36,278 nucleotides of DNA, from assembly GCA_018820665.1 (NCBI GenBank), contig JAHJNW010000112.1, positions 1 through 36,278 of the forward strand, read 5' to 3'. A program made the position numbers and the translations under genes. The notes under the pieces are model-generated. The model did not search any database. It was not told the DNA's origin and saw only the letters and a list, made by a program, of their open reading frames with translations. Positions within the stretch are counted from its first letter, which is position 1, and every line of letters starts with the position of its first letter. This document shows, piece after piece, positions 1-6,919 of this stretch. This DNA comes from Alphaproteobacteria bacterium. Its GTDB lineage: Bacteria > Pseudomonadota > Alphaproteobacteria > Caulobacterales > Caulobacteraceae.

Positions 1-333
1 GTGCCAGACATCGTAGCGAGCCGGTTCCAGCTCAACAGCCGTAATGTCGCCGGTGATCCAATGCACCGCGGCGGCGGACATACCCAGACGGGACTTCGCC
101 ACGTCAATCGCCGCCGGGGAGATGTCGAGGACCGTGACGTCGCTGTAGCCCTGCGCGACGAGATCATCGACCAGCGTCGCTTCTCCGCCGCCCACGTCAA
201 TGATCGCGCTGCTGGCGGATGGCGCAGAGTCTGCAATGAGCCGTAGCGAAACCTCAAGATGGGGTCGATACCAGCTGACCTCTTCCACCGCCTTGTTCAG
301 ATAAACGGTTTCCCAATGCGTTTGATTAGACAC
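1..333 (-). CDS. SAM-dependent methyltransferase, class I (N-terminal 111 residues; runs off the window)
   Basis: The gene starts at a GTG read leftward from base 333, with a purine-rich GGAGGGCGGCG ribosome-binding stretch just upstream (about 334-344). It continues past base 1, so only 111 residues are visible. The glycine-rich SAM-binding motif I (DVGGGEATLVD) lies at residues 46-56. It is followed by motif II (VTVLDIS, residues 66-72), whose acidic residue would bind the SAM ribose. The N-terminus (HWETVYLNKAVEEVSWY) is typical of small stand-alone methyltransferases of the Methyltransf_11/25 type. Substrate is unknown and the C-terminal half that would define it is missing. It points away from the repressor genes to its right and is probably unrelated to the aromatic pathway. 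Domain assignment is firm; function beyond methyl transfer is not. Confidence 0.85.
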   Translation of the reverse strand, partial: MSNQTHWETVYLNKAVEEVSWYRPHLEVSLRLIADSAPSASSAIIDVGGGEATLVDDLVAQGYSDVTVLDISPAAIDVAKSRLGMSAAAVHWITGDITAVELEPARYDVWH

Positions 334-733
334 CGCCGCCCTCCTGAGCCTTGCTTGTGAAGCTAGGGAACTAAACTTCCGGACGCCATATGATGACGTT
401 CGTCAAGGGATAGGGAGCCACTTCGATGCGAAGAGGATGAGAGTGCGGTTGCCGAAGCTCACGGGCGCACTCAGCGCGACCATCATCTGCGGTTCCTGCT
501 CGAATTCCGCCAGTCAGATCTCGGATGCGAGACCTGCGGCGCGGGCGATGATCGAGGGATACTTCACAAATGTCTCGATCACCTCGGATTCGGCGACGAG
601 ATCATCGTCCTGTGCGGATCCGTGCGCCTCGGCCCTCCTGGGGCTGGAAAGTTGGCGGGACCGCCCTGCGAGGGAACCGGCTGCGGGCTTCGACGGGGAG
701 TCGGATTCTGGTCGCCCATGGTGCTCGCTATGA
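334..733. other. 400-base stretch without a supportable gene
   Basis: This stretch separates the methyltransferase from the small membrane protein; both neighbours are on the minus strand. Short open frames exist on both strands, but none has a recognisable domain, good start context or protein-like composition. The palindrome TGACG-TT-CGTCA at 394-405 lies upstream of the methyltransferase start and could be a regulator site. On the minus strand, a frame near 514-600 followed after one TGA by 440-513 looks vaguely protein-like and might be a decayed gene end, but I cannot name it. Confidence 0.4.
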
Positions 734-1117
734 CTACGGCGTAGGCGATTGAACGCCGTCATCCACAACACGATCGGTATGTTCAATGCCGGGCCGCCAG
801 AACGTCGGTGCATGGCGATACAGAACGGCCAGCCCGCCCGTCAGAATAGAGATCACCAACGCCATGGCCGCGCCCATGCGTAGGACATCATCCGCCCCCG
901 TCGAAAAGACCGCTACCGACAACGAGAGCATTGAGATCGCTATGAAGGTGATGATCGCCGGCCAGTTCGGCCTTCGCTCGAGTGCGGCGACCGCCTCCAC
1001 CTTCGCAACCGGGATATCGCCGACCCGTTCCAGTGCGTCCGCCACGGCATCCTCCCGCTGAACCTCCGGGGTTTGCGTCTGATTCGGAAAGGGAACCACG
1101 CGCACGTCTTCGTCCAT
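734..1117 (-). CDS. Small two-helix membrane protein, hypothetical
   Basis: This 127-residue protein was not recognised by family. It has a charged, proline-rich cytoplasmic-type N-terminus (residues 1-50). Two hydrophobic helices follow, at about 53-71 and 81-100, with a short loop between them, and then a polar tail ending in SPTP. Its ATG lies only 2 bases after the stop codon of the XRE-type regulator gene, so the two are almost certainly co-transcribed and possibly translationally coupled. Placement next to a repressor on accessory DNA suggests a phage- or island-borne accessory membrane protein, for example exclusion- or signalling-related, but that is speculation. The gene itself is well supported by coupling and by its clear amphipathic layout; function is unknown. 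Confidence 0.65.
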   Translation of the reverse strand: MDEDVRVVPFPNQTQTPEVQREDAVADALERVGDIPVAKVEAVAALERRPNWPAIITFIAISMLSLSVAVFSTGADDVLRMGAAMALVISILTGGLAVLYRHAPTFWRPGIEHTDRVVDDGVQSPTP

Positions 1118-1119
1118 GG

Positions 1120-1575
1120 TCAGCGACTCCGGTTCTTCATTGTTTTGAAGGTCAGCGCCAGACGTTCGATGGCGTCCTTTTCATCTTCAGGCGCGCCTTC
1201 GAAGACCGCGCGGGTCAACTCGCAGATCTGTTCGGGTCTCGGCGCCAGGCCCGCCGCCCGAGCCTCGCGATCTACGGCCACAAGCAGGCGGCCAAACCGG
1301 GCCCAATCGAGTCCGGCGCCATATTGGCGTGGCCGATCACCGGGGCCGTGCAGCAGCCAGTGAGGGTCGATGCCGAACTCCTGGTGCAGAGCGTCCAGCA
1401 GCCAGATCGGAGGATCAGACTCACCGCGCTCCCATCCCAGATAGGTGCGGCGGGGGAAACCGAGCCGGGCTGCGAAGGCGGATTGATTGAGACCACTTTG
1501 CTGCCGCACGGCGATCAGCCGCCGGGCGATGCCAGGGTCTGGATCATTGATGGTTGCGGTGTTGGTATTTCGCAC
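1120..1575 (-). CDS. XRE-family HTH transcriptional regulator (phage repressor-like)
   Basis: A 151-residue protein if started at the GTG at 1575-1573. A longer in-frame ATG at 1638 would overlap the divergent ner-like gene and adds residues that do not resemble the family. The N-terminal half is a Cro/CI-type helix-turn-helix (about residues 16-70): ARRLIAVRQQSGLNQSAFAARLG followed by TYLGWERGESDP, where GLNQSAFAARLG and the Y-x-x-W-E-R-G turn are hallmark positions. The C-terminal half is charged and helical and may mediate dimerisation; no LexA-type peptidase motif is visible. It sits head-to-head with the Ner-like gene, with only 38 bases between start codons, as in phage lysogeny switches. 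It probably represses that gene and itself. A 9-base sequence overlapping its start is repeated inverted inside the Ner-like gene. Confidence 0.85.
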   Translation of the reverse strand: MRNTNTATINDPDPGIARRLIAVRQQSGLNQSAFAARLGFPRRTYLGWERGESDPPIWLLDALHQEFGIDPHWLLHGPGDRPRQYGAGLDWARFGRLLVAVDREARAAGLAPRPEQICELTRAVFEGAPEDEKDAIERLALTFKTMKNRSR

Positions 1576-1728
1576 ACTATGGTCCCTTAGCCGCACAAGA
1601 TGGAGCCAAGGCGATGATAGACGACAAAAGGCATGCACGGATCAAGTCCGCTTTGAGTCTCAAACGCATCAGCCTGTCGGACATTGCCCGGTCGCTGGCT
1701 GTGACGCCCTCCACGGTGTCCATAGTGT
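1574..1728. repeat. 9-bp inverted repeat ACACTATGG / CCATAGTGT, candidate repressor sites
   Basis: ACACTATGG at 1574-1582 overlaps the start codon of the XRE regulator. Its exact reverse complement, CCATAGTGT, occurs at 1720-1728 inside the Ner-like gene. Two copies flanking the divergent promoter region are what a repressor with an upstream and an intragenic operator would leave. The match is only 9 bases, so chance remains possible. Confidence 0.35.
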
Positions 1729-1868
1729 CGCGCGGTTTCAGGCGCTCGCGGCGTGTCGAGCAAGCCATCGCCGACGCGCTGGGACAGCGTCCGGAAGAAA
1801 TTTGGCCTGACCGCTACCGCAGTGGATCGGCTGATCACCACAAGGAGACCGCCATGCCCGCCCCCTGA
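1614..1868 (+). CDS. Ner/Nlp-like winged helix-turn-helix DNA-binding protein
   Basis: An 84-residue protein starting at the ATG at 1614, preceded by GGAG at 1602-1605. Residues about 8-62 form the Ner-type domain: ARIKSALSLKRISLSDIAR, then SLAVTPSTVSIVSRGF as the recognition helix region. The signature ALGQRPEEIWPDRY closes the fold and is highly characteristic of the Mu Ner, Nlp and SfsB family. In Mu, Ner down-regulates early transcription and competes with the c repressor at a divergent promoter. Here it is divergent from an XRE repressor and precedes transposase-type genes, matching that logic. The tail after residue 70 (SADHHKETAMPAP) is not conserved. A hairpin at 1901-1934 follows, so read-through into istA may be limited. 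Family is confident; role is inferred from context. Confidence 0.8.
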   Translation: MIDDKRHARIKSALSLKRISLSDIARSLAVTPSTVSIVSRGFRRSRRVEQAIADALGQRPEEIWPDRYRSGSADHHKETAMPAP

Positions 1869-1900
1869 TCAAGCTTCACACAATCCACGCCTGAAAGTGA

Positions 1901-1934
1901 AAAGGCCCGCGCTCGGCAAAAGCGCAGGCCCTTT
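1901..1934 (+). terminator. Imperfect GC hairpin after the Ner-like gene
   Basis: Left arm AAAGGCCCGCGCT (1901-1913) pairs with AGCGCAGGCCCTTT (1921-1934) across a 7-base loop, with one mismatch and one bulged base. It starts 33 bases after the Ner-like stop codon and ends in CTTT, consistent with a weak intrinsic terminator between that gene and istA. Confidence 0.5.
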
Positions 1935-2004
1935 CGGAAGATTGGTTCGTCGTTTCCACAGCGACCCCGCCAATCTCCCCGAAAGCGTCATCGCCGTCAA
2001 GGAA

Positions 2005-2030
2005 TCTCCGTCGCGTCAGCGCGACGGAGA
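2005..2030. repeat. Perfect 11-bp hairpin with TCAG loop upstream of istA
   Basis: TCTCCGTCGCG (2005-2015) and CGCGACGGAGA (2020-2030) are exact reverse complements around the 4-base loop TCAG. It lies 61 bases before the istA start codon with no T-tract after it. It may be a terminator, an mRNA structure shielding istA from outside transcription, or a structural part of the element end. A similarly sized hairpin lies right after istB. Confidence 0.6.
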
Positions 2031-2091
2031 CCGCCGACGCGCGCGCCCCTTTCAGGCTCCCATCATCAAGAATTGAACAACGGGAGCTTCC

Positions 2092-3642
2092 ATGTTCGAC
2101 CCGCGAGGCCTGCTGCGCCTCATCCTCACCACGGCCTACGGCAATCGGCAGATCGGCCGCATGATCTGCTGTTCCTACACGACCGTCGCTCGCTACCGCT
2201 CGCTTGCCCTGGAGATGTCCCTGACAAGCGAAGGCCTTTGCGCACTTTCTGACAGCGATCTGATGCGCCTCTTCAATGCGGGCCGATCGGCGCCGATGGC
2301 CATTGGACAGTTGCAGCCAGACTGGGCGGCCGTGGCCGTAAAGGTCAAGGCCGGCCACCATCTCAAGGATTTGCACGACACCTACGTCGAGACGGCGGGC
2401 GACCAGCCGACCATCTCCTATCGCGATTACTGCCGCAAATTCCGAGAATACAACGTGGCGGCTCATCCGATCATGCGACAGCGCCACCGGCCTGGCGAAA
2501 CCATGATGGTCGATTTCGCCGGGCTTCGGCCGCGCGGGCGAGACGATGACCCCGCCGACCGGGTCCCGTTCGAACTGTTCGTCGCGGTGCTGCCCGCCTC
2601 TGACTACACCTTCGCCTGCGTCACCCGTTCACAGCGTGCGGGCGACTGGATCTGGGCGAACGAGCAGGCGCTTCGGTTCTTCGGCGGCGTCCCGCAGGTG
2701 ATCATCTCCGACAACCTCAAGGCCGCTGTGATTTCCCACAAGCGCGGACAGGCGCCTGAGATCAATCCGACGTTTCAAGCCTTTTGCGACCATCATGGAA
2801 CGATCGCACGCCCCGCCAAGGCTTACAGTCCCACGCACAAGGCGAAGGTGGAGATCGGCGTGAAGCTGATTCAGCGCCTGTTGCGGTTGGCCCTCGCAGA
2901 TCGCCCGGCGATGTCACTCGGTGAGATGAACGCCTTGCTGGCCAGCCTGCTCATCCGCCTCAACACCAAGGCGCTGCGGCGCGCGCCGGGAGAGTCTCGC
3001 ACCACTCTGTTCGAGCAGTTGGACCGTCCGGCGTTGCGGCCTCTCCAGGCGGAGCCGTTCGCCTTCTTCGAGGTCAGGCGTCAGCTGCTCCTCGGACCAG
3101 ACTATCACGTCATGCACGATCAGCGCCGATACTCGGCGCCGCATACCCTGATCGGGCAGCGGGTTGATGTGCGCGCGAACGCCGCCACGGTCGAGATCTG
3201 GCACGACGGGAAGCCGGTAGGCGTCCACCCGCGCCTGGCCGTAGCGGGCGAGGCCTCGACTGATCCAGCCCATATGCCACCTAACCATTTGGCGCGGCGC
3301 GCGGGGGAGGACGAAGATCTTGTCCTATGGTCCCGTCTGCATGGGCCCGGTGTTCAGGCTGTGGTCCAGGGCGAAGCTGGGCGTCCGTTCTTCGGCGCGG
3401 CCAAGACCGCCGTCTATCGCTCGTTTCGGGCCTTGGCGCACCGCGTCGGTCCGGTGAGGCTGGAAGCAGCCTGCGCCCGCGCCGTGCGGTGCGGCGAACC
3501 CCGACTGGCCCATGTGCGCAATGTCCTGGATCGGAATCTGGAGTTCACGGACCCGGCAGACTTCATCACGCCCAAAACAGCCGCTGCCGCGACGAATGAG
3601 AACGTGCGCGGTCCCGACTATTTCGCCGGAGACGAGTCATGA
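2092..3642 (+). CDS. istA: IS21-family transposase IstA (DDE integrase)
   Basis: A 516-residue transposase of the IS21 type, which cuts and joins the element ends with help from the IstB ATPase. An N-terminal helix-turn-helix is visible (residues about 15-40, NRQIGRMICCSYTTVARYRSLA). The DDE catalytic triad is intact: D141 in MMVDFAG, D207 in VIISDNLK and E254 in THKAKVEIGV, with spacing normal for a retroviral-integrase fold. Length is that of the family. The ATG at 2092 has GGGAG about 6 bases upstream. The gene overlaps istB by 4 bases (ATGA at 3639-3642), the usual translational coupling. I could not identify terminal inverted repeats or a target duplication, so the element borders are undefined. 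Its position just after a Ner-like regulator is unusual for an IS. Confidence 0.93.
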   Translation: MFDPRGLLRLILTTAYGNRQIGRMICCSYTTVARYRSLALEMSLTSEGLCALSDSDLMRLFNAGRSAPMAIGQLQPDWAAVAVKVKAGHHLKDLHDTYVETAGDQPTISYRDYCRKFREYNVAAHPIMRQRHRPGETMMVDFAGLRPRGRDDDPADRVPFELFVAVLPASDYTFACVTRSQRAGDWIWANEQALRFFGGVPQVIISDNLKAAVISHKRGQAPEINPTFQAFCDHHGTIARPAKAYSPTHKAKVEIGVKLIQRLLRLALADRPAMSLGEMNALLASLLIRLNTKALRRAPGESRTTLFEQLDRPALRPLQAEPFAFFEVRRQLLLGPDYHVMHDQRRYSAPHTLIGQRVDVRANAATVEIWHDGKPVGVHPRLAVAGEASTDPAHMPPNHLARRAGEDEDLVLWSRLHGPGVQAVVQGEAGRPFFGAAKTAVYRSFRALAHRVGPVRLEAACARAVRCGEPRLAHVRNVLDRNLEFTDPADFITPKTAAAATNENVRGPDYFAGDES

Positions 3643-4376
3643 ACACCACCCACATCATCGACAAACTCCGCGACCTCGGCCTCAACGGCATGGTGGAAGC
3701 GGTCGAGCATCACGCGGCCACGCCGGCGTTCGCCGATCTACCGTTCCACGATCGGCTAATGCACCTCTTGCAGGCTGAAGCGGCGTATCGTGACGACCGT
3801 CGCCTGAAACGCATCCTGAAAGCCGCCCGACTGAAGATCCCTGCCGCGGCCGAAGACATCGACTACCGCTCCGCACGAAACCTGGACCGGGCCCAGATGG
3901 CCGAGCTTCTGACCTGTACCTGGGTGCGCCAAGCCGAAAATCTGATCCTGACGGGCGCAACAGGGACCGGGAAGACCCATCTGGCGTGCGCCTTTGGCGG
4001 TCATGCCGCCCGCGTCGGTCTGACGGTTCGGTACTATCGCACCCATCAACTGTTGGAGGACATGGCGATCGCCCATCAGGACGGCAGCATGAACCGCCTG
4101 CGCACGGCGATCGCCCGCTTCGACCTGTTGATCCTGGACGACTTCGGCCTGACGCCTCTGACGGAGTCGGGCAAGCACCACCTGCTGGACATCGTGGACG
4201 CCCGAACCCGATCGGCCTCAATCCTGCTGGCGGGCCAACTCCCGTTCAAGGACTGGCACGGCTACATCGACAATCCGATGGTGGCCGATGCCGTTCTCGA
4301 TCGGATGGTCAACACCAGTCACCGGATCCAGCTGTCTGGTGAATCGATGCGCCGACTGACCTCGCCGGCGGCGTGA
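3639..4376 (+). CDS. istB: IS21-family helper ATPase IstB (AAA+)
   Basis: A 245-residue DnaC/IstB-type AAA+ ATPase that selects target DNA and stimulates the IstA transposase. Walker A is GATGTGKT at residues 106-113 and Walker B is LLILDDFG at about 163-170. The sensor region LLAGQLPFKDWHGYI and the C-terminal NPMVADAVLDRMVNTSHRIQLSGESMR are typical of IstB. The protein is full length with both motifs intact, so the pair looks active. Its ATG overlaps the istA stop codon. A 12-bp perfect hairpin begins 8 bases after the stop codon, and no further element gene follows before the LysR gene. Confidence 0.93.
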   Translation: MNTTHIIDKLRDLGLNGMVEAVEHHAATPAFADLPFHDRLMHLLQAEAAYRDDRRLKRILKAARLKIPAAAEDIDYRSARNLDRAQMAELLTCTWVRQAENLILTGATGTGKTHLACAFGGHAARVGLTVRYYRTHQLLEDMAIAHQDGSMNRLRTAIARFDLLILDDFGLTPLTESGKHHLLDIVDARTRSASILLAGQLPFKDWHGYIDNPMVADAVLDRMVNTSHRIQLSGESMRRLTSPAA

Positions 4377-4384
4377 TTCCAGGA

Positions 4385-4413
4385 GCCCGCGGCGCCCAGC
4401 CGGCGCCGCGGGC
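4385..4413 (+). terminator. 12-bp perfect GC hairpin directly after istB
   Basis: GCCCGCGGCGCC (4385-4396) pairs exactly with GGCGCCGCGGGC (4402-4413) around the loop CAGCC. It begins 8 bases after the istB stop codon, the place expected for a terminator, though no T-run follows. From 4414 to the LysR stop at 4672 nothing else is recognisable; the right end of the IS must lie in this stretch. Confidence 0.6.
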
Positions 4414-4671
4414 CGTCCGGCTGCGGAGTCCGCCGCTGACCAGCGTGCTCGTCATCCGGCGCCCAGCTTTGTGGCTCCCTCTACGACCGACGGATCAAGG
4501 TTCCCGACTCGCGCGCCGTCGCTGATGCGCCACCTCCGGACATTGGGTTCTCGCCGGGTTCCGGACACAAAACGGCTTTCAACCCTGGGCTTGCCCTAAC
4601 GCCCGTCGTCCGTGCCTTTAGGAACCTCAGCTTCAGAGGCATGGTTCCCCGCGAGATCGACCTGTGGCGCT

Positions 4672-5580
4672 TCAGGCCGAATCCGGAGGAGCGACCGTGG
4701 CGCCGAGGGTCTCGCCGACGGCAATGAGGAAGGCGGTCAAGGCGGAACTGGGCGTCTCGCGTCGGGCGCTGAGGATCAGAGGCGACGAGACCGGCTCTGT
4801 GAGGCTCCGGAAGACGACCAGAGAGTGTGAAAACAATCCGACCGCGTCAGGGACGAGCGAGACCGCCTCCCCTGCCGCGACGAGAACGAGCGCGGTCTGA
4901 AGATCGGCGACCTCGACGATCTGCGTCGGTGCCAGCCCCCGGTCATGCAGGGTCGAGAGAATATGATCGCCGAAGCTGGGTTTCGCGTCGCGCGGGTAGA
5001 GCGCCAGGCGGGACTCGACCAGAGACGCCAGAGGGACTGTCCCAGTCGTGCCGGCGAGCGGGTGATCCCAAGGCAGGGCGACCACGAGCGGCTCCTCGAT
5101 CAGCACCTCGCGCTGAATCATCGGATCGTCAATCCGGACCCGACCGATGCCGACGTCGATGAGACCCGCCTTGAGGGCGTCCGCCTGTTCCTGGCTGGTC
5201 AGCTCGACGAGAGAGAAGTCGCCGTCCGGCATGAGCTCGCGGTAGCGCCGTATCGTCTGCGGCAGTCCTCGTGGAAAGGCTGAAGGCGGTGCGCCCAGCT
5301 TCAGGCGGGGCCGCTCGGCCGTCGCCATGGTCCGCATCGAAGTCTCCAGCTGGTCCACCCGGACAAGGATCTGTCTCGCCTGCTCCAGGAAGGCCTGTCC
5401 GACCTCCGTCAGGCGCAGGGGACGCGCCGCCCTGTCGATCAGCCGCGCTCCGATCTCCACCTCAAGTTCGTGGATGCGCTGGCTCAGCGGTGGCTGGGCG
5501 ATGTTCAGCCGCTCCGCCGCACGGCTGAAGCTGCGGGCGTCGGCCACGGCGACGAAATAGCGGATTCGCTTGAGATCCAT
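4672..5580 (-). CDS. LysR-type regulator, BenM/CatM-like, divergent from aryl-alcohol dehydrogenase
   Basis: A 302-residue LysR regulator. The N-terminal winged HTH (MDLKRIRYFVAVADARSFSRAAERLNIAQPPLSQRIHELE, residues 1-40) has the RYFVAVA and IAQPPLS positions typical of the BenM/CatM/CbnR group. The substrate-binding domain runs from about residue 90 to 300 and is complete. The gene is head-to-head with the aryl-alcohol dehydrogenase operon across 161 bases containing strong dyads at 5591-5636. It therefore probably activates that operon in response to an aromatic acid or aldehyde pathway product and represses itself. It resembles the second BenM-like regulator at 17347-18282 (shared HTH and ARPLRLTE/ARPLQLTE stretch) but is clearly a separate paralogue. 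The ligand is not deducible. Confidence 0.9.
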   Translation of the reverse strand: MDLKRIRYFVAVADARSFSRAAERLNIAQPPLSQRIHELEVEIGARLIDRAARPLRLTEVGQAFLEQARQILVRVDQLETSMRTMATAERPRLKLGAPPSAFPRGLPQTIRRYRELMPDGDFSLVELTSQEQADALKAGLIDVGIGRVRIDDPMIQREVLIEEPLVVALPWDHPLAGTTGTVPLASLVESRLALYPRDAKPSFGDHILSTLHDRGLAPTQIVEVADLQTALVLVAAGEAVSLVPDAVGLFSHSLVVFRSLTEPVSSPLILSARRETPSSALTAFLIAVGETLGATVAPPDSA

Positions 5581-5590
5581 CGTCCATCTT

Positions 5591-5636
5591 TAGCCTGTCG
5601 GCTATATCGTTTCGATATAATTCGTCTTCCGAAACG
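5591..5636. promoter_or_regulatory. Cluster of LysR-type operator dyads between regulator and aryl-alcohol dehydrogenase
   Basis: TATATCG-TTT-CGATATA (5603-5619) is a perfect 7-bp-arm palindrome of the T-N11-A type bound by LysR proteins. TAGCC-TGTC-GGCTA (5591-5604) abuts it on the regulator side. CGTTTCG (5608-5614) is repeated inverted as CGAAACG (5630-5636) on the dehydrogenase side. The overlapping arrangement, 10-55 bases from the LysR start, is what a recognition site plus activation site would look like. Confidence 0.65.
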
Positions 5637-5741
5637 GTGTTTCCTCTCGCGTGAAGCGCGGGCGTAAACCCGCCTTGGCGTCTTCGCCTGCCGGCCCGGG
5701 ACAGGCTGCGAGGCCGGGAGACGCGATCAGGAGACGGACCC

Positions 5742-6890
5742 ATGCGCGACCCCGAAGGCGAGACCCTCACGAGTTCCAAGGCCCGTCCGGTCACCATGGC
5801 GGTCGCACGGCAGGCCCGATCGCCGCTCGTGCTCGAGAGCGGCGAGATCGAGGGGCCGCGCCCGGACGAGGTTCTGGTTCGGGTCGTCGCGACCGGCGTA
5901 TGCCATACCGATATGGTCGTTCGTGACCAGGACTTCGCAGCGCCGTTGCCGATGGTGCTCGGTCACGAGGGCGCGGGCGTCGTCGAGGCCGTGGGCGACG
6001 CGGTGACCGAGGTCGTCCCAGGCGACCATGTGGTCATGACTTATATGTGGTGCGGTCATTGCCACACCTGCGAATCCGGTCACCCGGCCCACTGCGAGAA
6101 CATGGGGCCGCTGAACTTTGGCGGCGGTCGCCTCGACGGCACCACCGCGACGAAAGACGCCGACGGACACGCTGTGCACGATCACTTCTTCGGCCAGTCC
6201 TCCTTCTCGACGTTCGCGCTCGCCAATGAGAAGAACATCGTCAAGGTCGACAAGGACGCGGAGCTCGAACTCCTCGGCCCACTCGGCTGCGGCATCCAGA
6301 CCGGGGCCGGAGCCGTGCTTCAGGCTCTGAACGTCAAGGCCGGTTCCAGCTTCGTCGCCTTCGGGGCCGGCGCTGTCGGTCTGGCCGCCGTCATGGCGGC
6401 CCGCGTGGCCGGCGCGACGACCATCATCGCGGTGGACATCACGCCGAGCCGGCTGGCGCTCGCGCTGGAGATCGGCGCGACCCATGTCGTCAACAGCCGC
6501 GAGAGCGATCCCGTCGTCGCCGTGCGCGAGATCACCGGCGGCGGCGCCGACTACAGCCTGGAATGCAGCGGCCGCGCCGAAGTGCTCCGTCAGGCGATCG
6601 ACAGTCTCGCGATCCTGGGCGCCTGCGGCATCGTCGGCGCGACCCGGGAAGGCACCGAGGCCTCATTCAACGTCAACGACGTCATGATTCCCGGCCGGCG
6701 CATCATCGGCATCGTCCAGGGCGACGTGGTCTCCAAGATCTTCATCCCTCGCCTTATCGCCCTGCACAAACAGGGTCGCTTCCCCTTCGATCGCCTGGTC
6801 CGGTTCTACCCCTTCGACCAGATCAACGAGGCGATCGCCGACTCCGAGAGCGGCGTCACCATCAAGCCCATCCTGCGCATGCCGGCCTGA
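5742..6890 (+). CDS. Zinc-dependent aryl-alcohol (benzyl-alcohol) dehydrogenase
   Basis: A 382-residue cytoplasmic medium-chain alcohol dehydrogenase of the benzyl-alcohol dehydrogenase (XylB) branch, oxidising aromatic alcohols to aldehydes with NAD. Catalytic zinc ligands are C54 (GVCHTD), H75 and E76 (GHEGAG) and the Cys in LGCGIQTGAG. The structural zinc loop has C104, C107, C110 and C118 (CGHCHTCESGHPAHC). The NAD-binding fold carries GAGAVGLAAV. The ATG at 5742 follows AGGAG at 5730-5734. The first about 15 residues (MRDPEGETLTSSKARP) extend beyond most relatives, so a later start is conceivable. It is followed 29 bases later by an aldehyde dehydrogenase, giving alcohol -> aldehyde -> acid in one transcript. 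Class is certain; the precise aromatic substrate is inferred from neighbours. Confidence 0.88.
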   Translation: MRDPEGETLTSSKARPVTMAVARQARSPLVLESGEIEGPRPDEVLVRVVATGVCHTDMVVRDQDFAAPLPMVLGHEGAGVVEAVGDAVTEVVPGDHVVMTYMWCGHCHTCESGHPAHCENMGPLNFGGGRLDGTTATKDADGHAVHDHFFGQSSFSTFALANEKNIVKVDKDAELELLGPLGCGIQTGAGAVLQALNVKAGSSFVAFGAGAVGLAAVMAARVAGATTIIAVDITPSRLALALEIGATHVVNSRESDPVVAVREITGGGADYSLECSGRAEVLRQAIDSLAILGACGIVGATREGTEASFNVNDVMIPGRRIIGIVQGDVVSKIFIPRLIALHKQGRFPFDRLVRFYPFDQINEAIADSESGVTIKPILRMPA

Positions 6891-6919
6891 GCCGTCGCCG
6901 CCTTTCAGGGAATTCCATC

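Noticed and set aside
437..813. Overlapping short open frames on both strands between the methyltransferase and the small membrane protein
   Set aside because: No domain, unnatural composition, no credible ribosome-binding site; at most a decayed gene fragment on the minus strand.
1576..1638. Longer N-terminus for the XRE regulator (ATG at 1638)
   Set aside because: The extra residues overlap the divergent Ner-like start and do not resemble the family; GTG at 1575 gives a normal protein.
1869..4671. Terminal inverted repeats of the IS21 element
   Set aside because: Only short matches such as TGAAAG at about 1892 versus CTTTCA at about 4576 were found; too short to define element ends.
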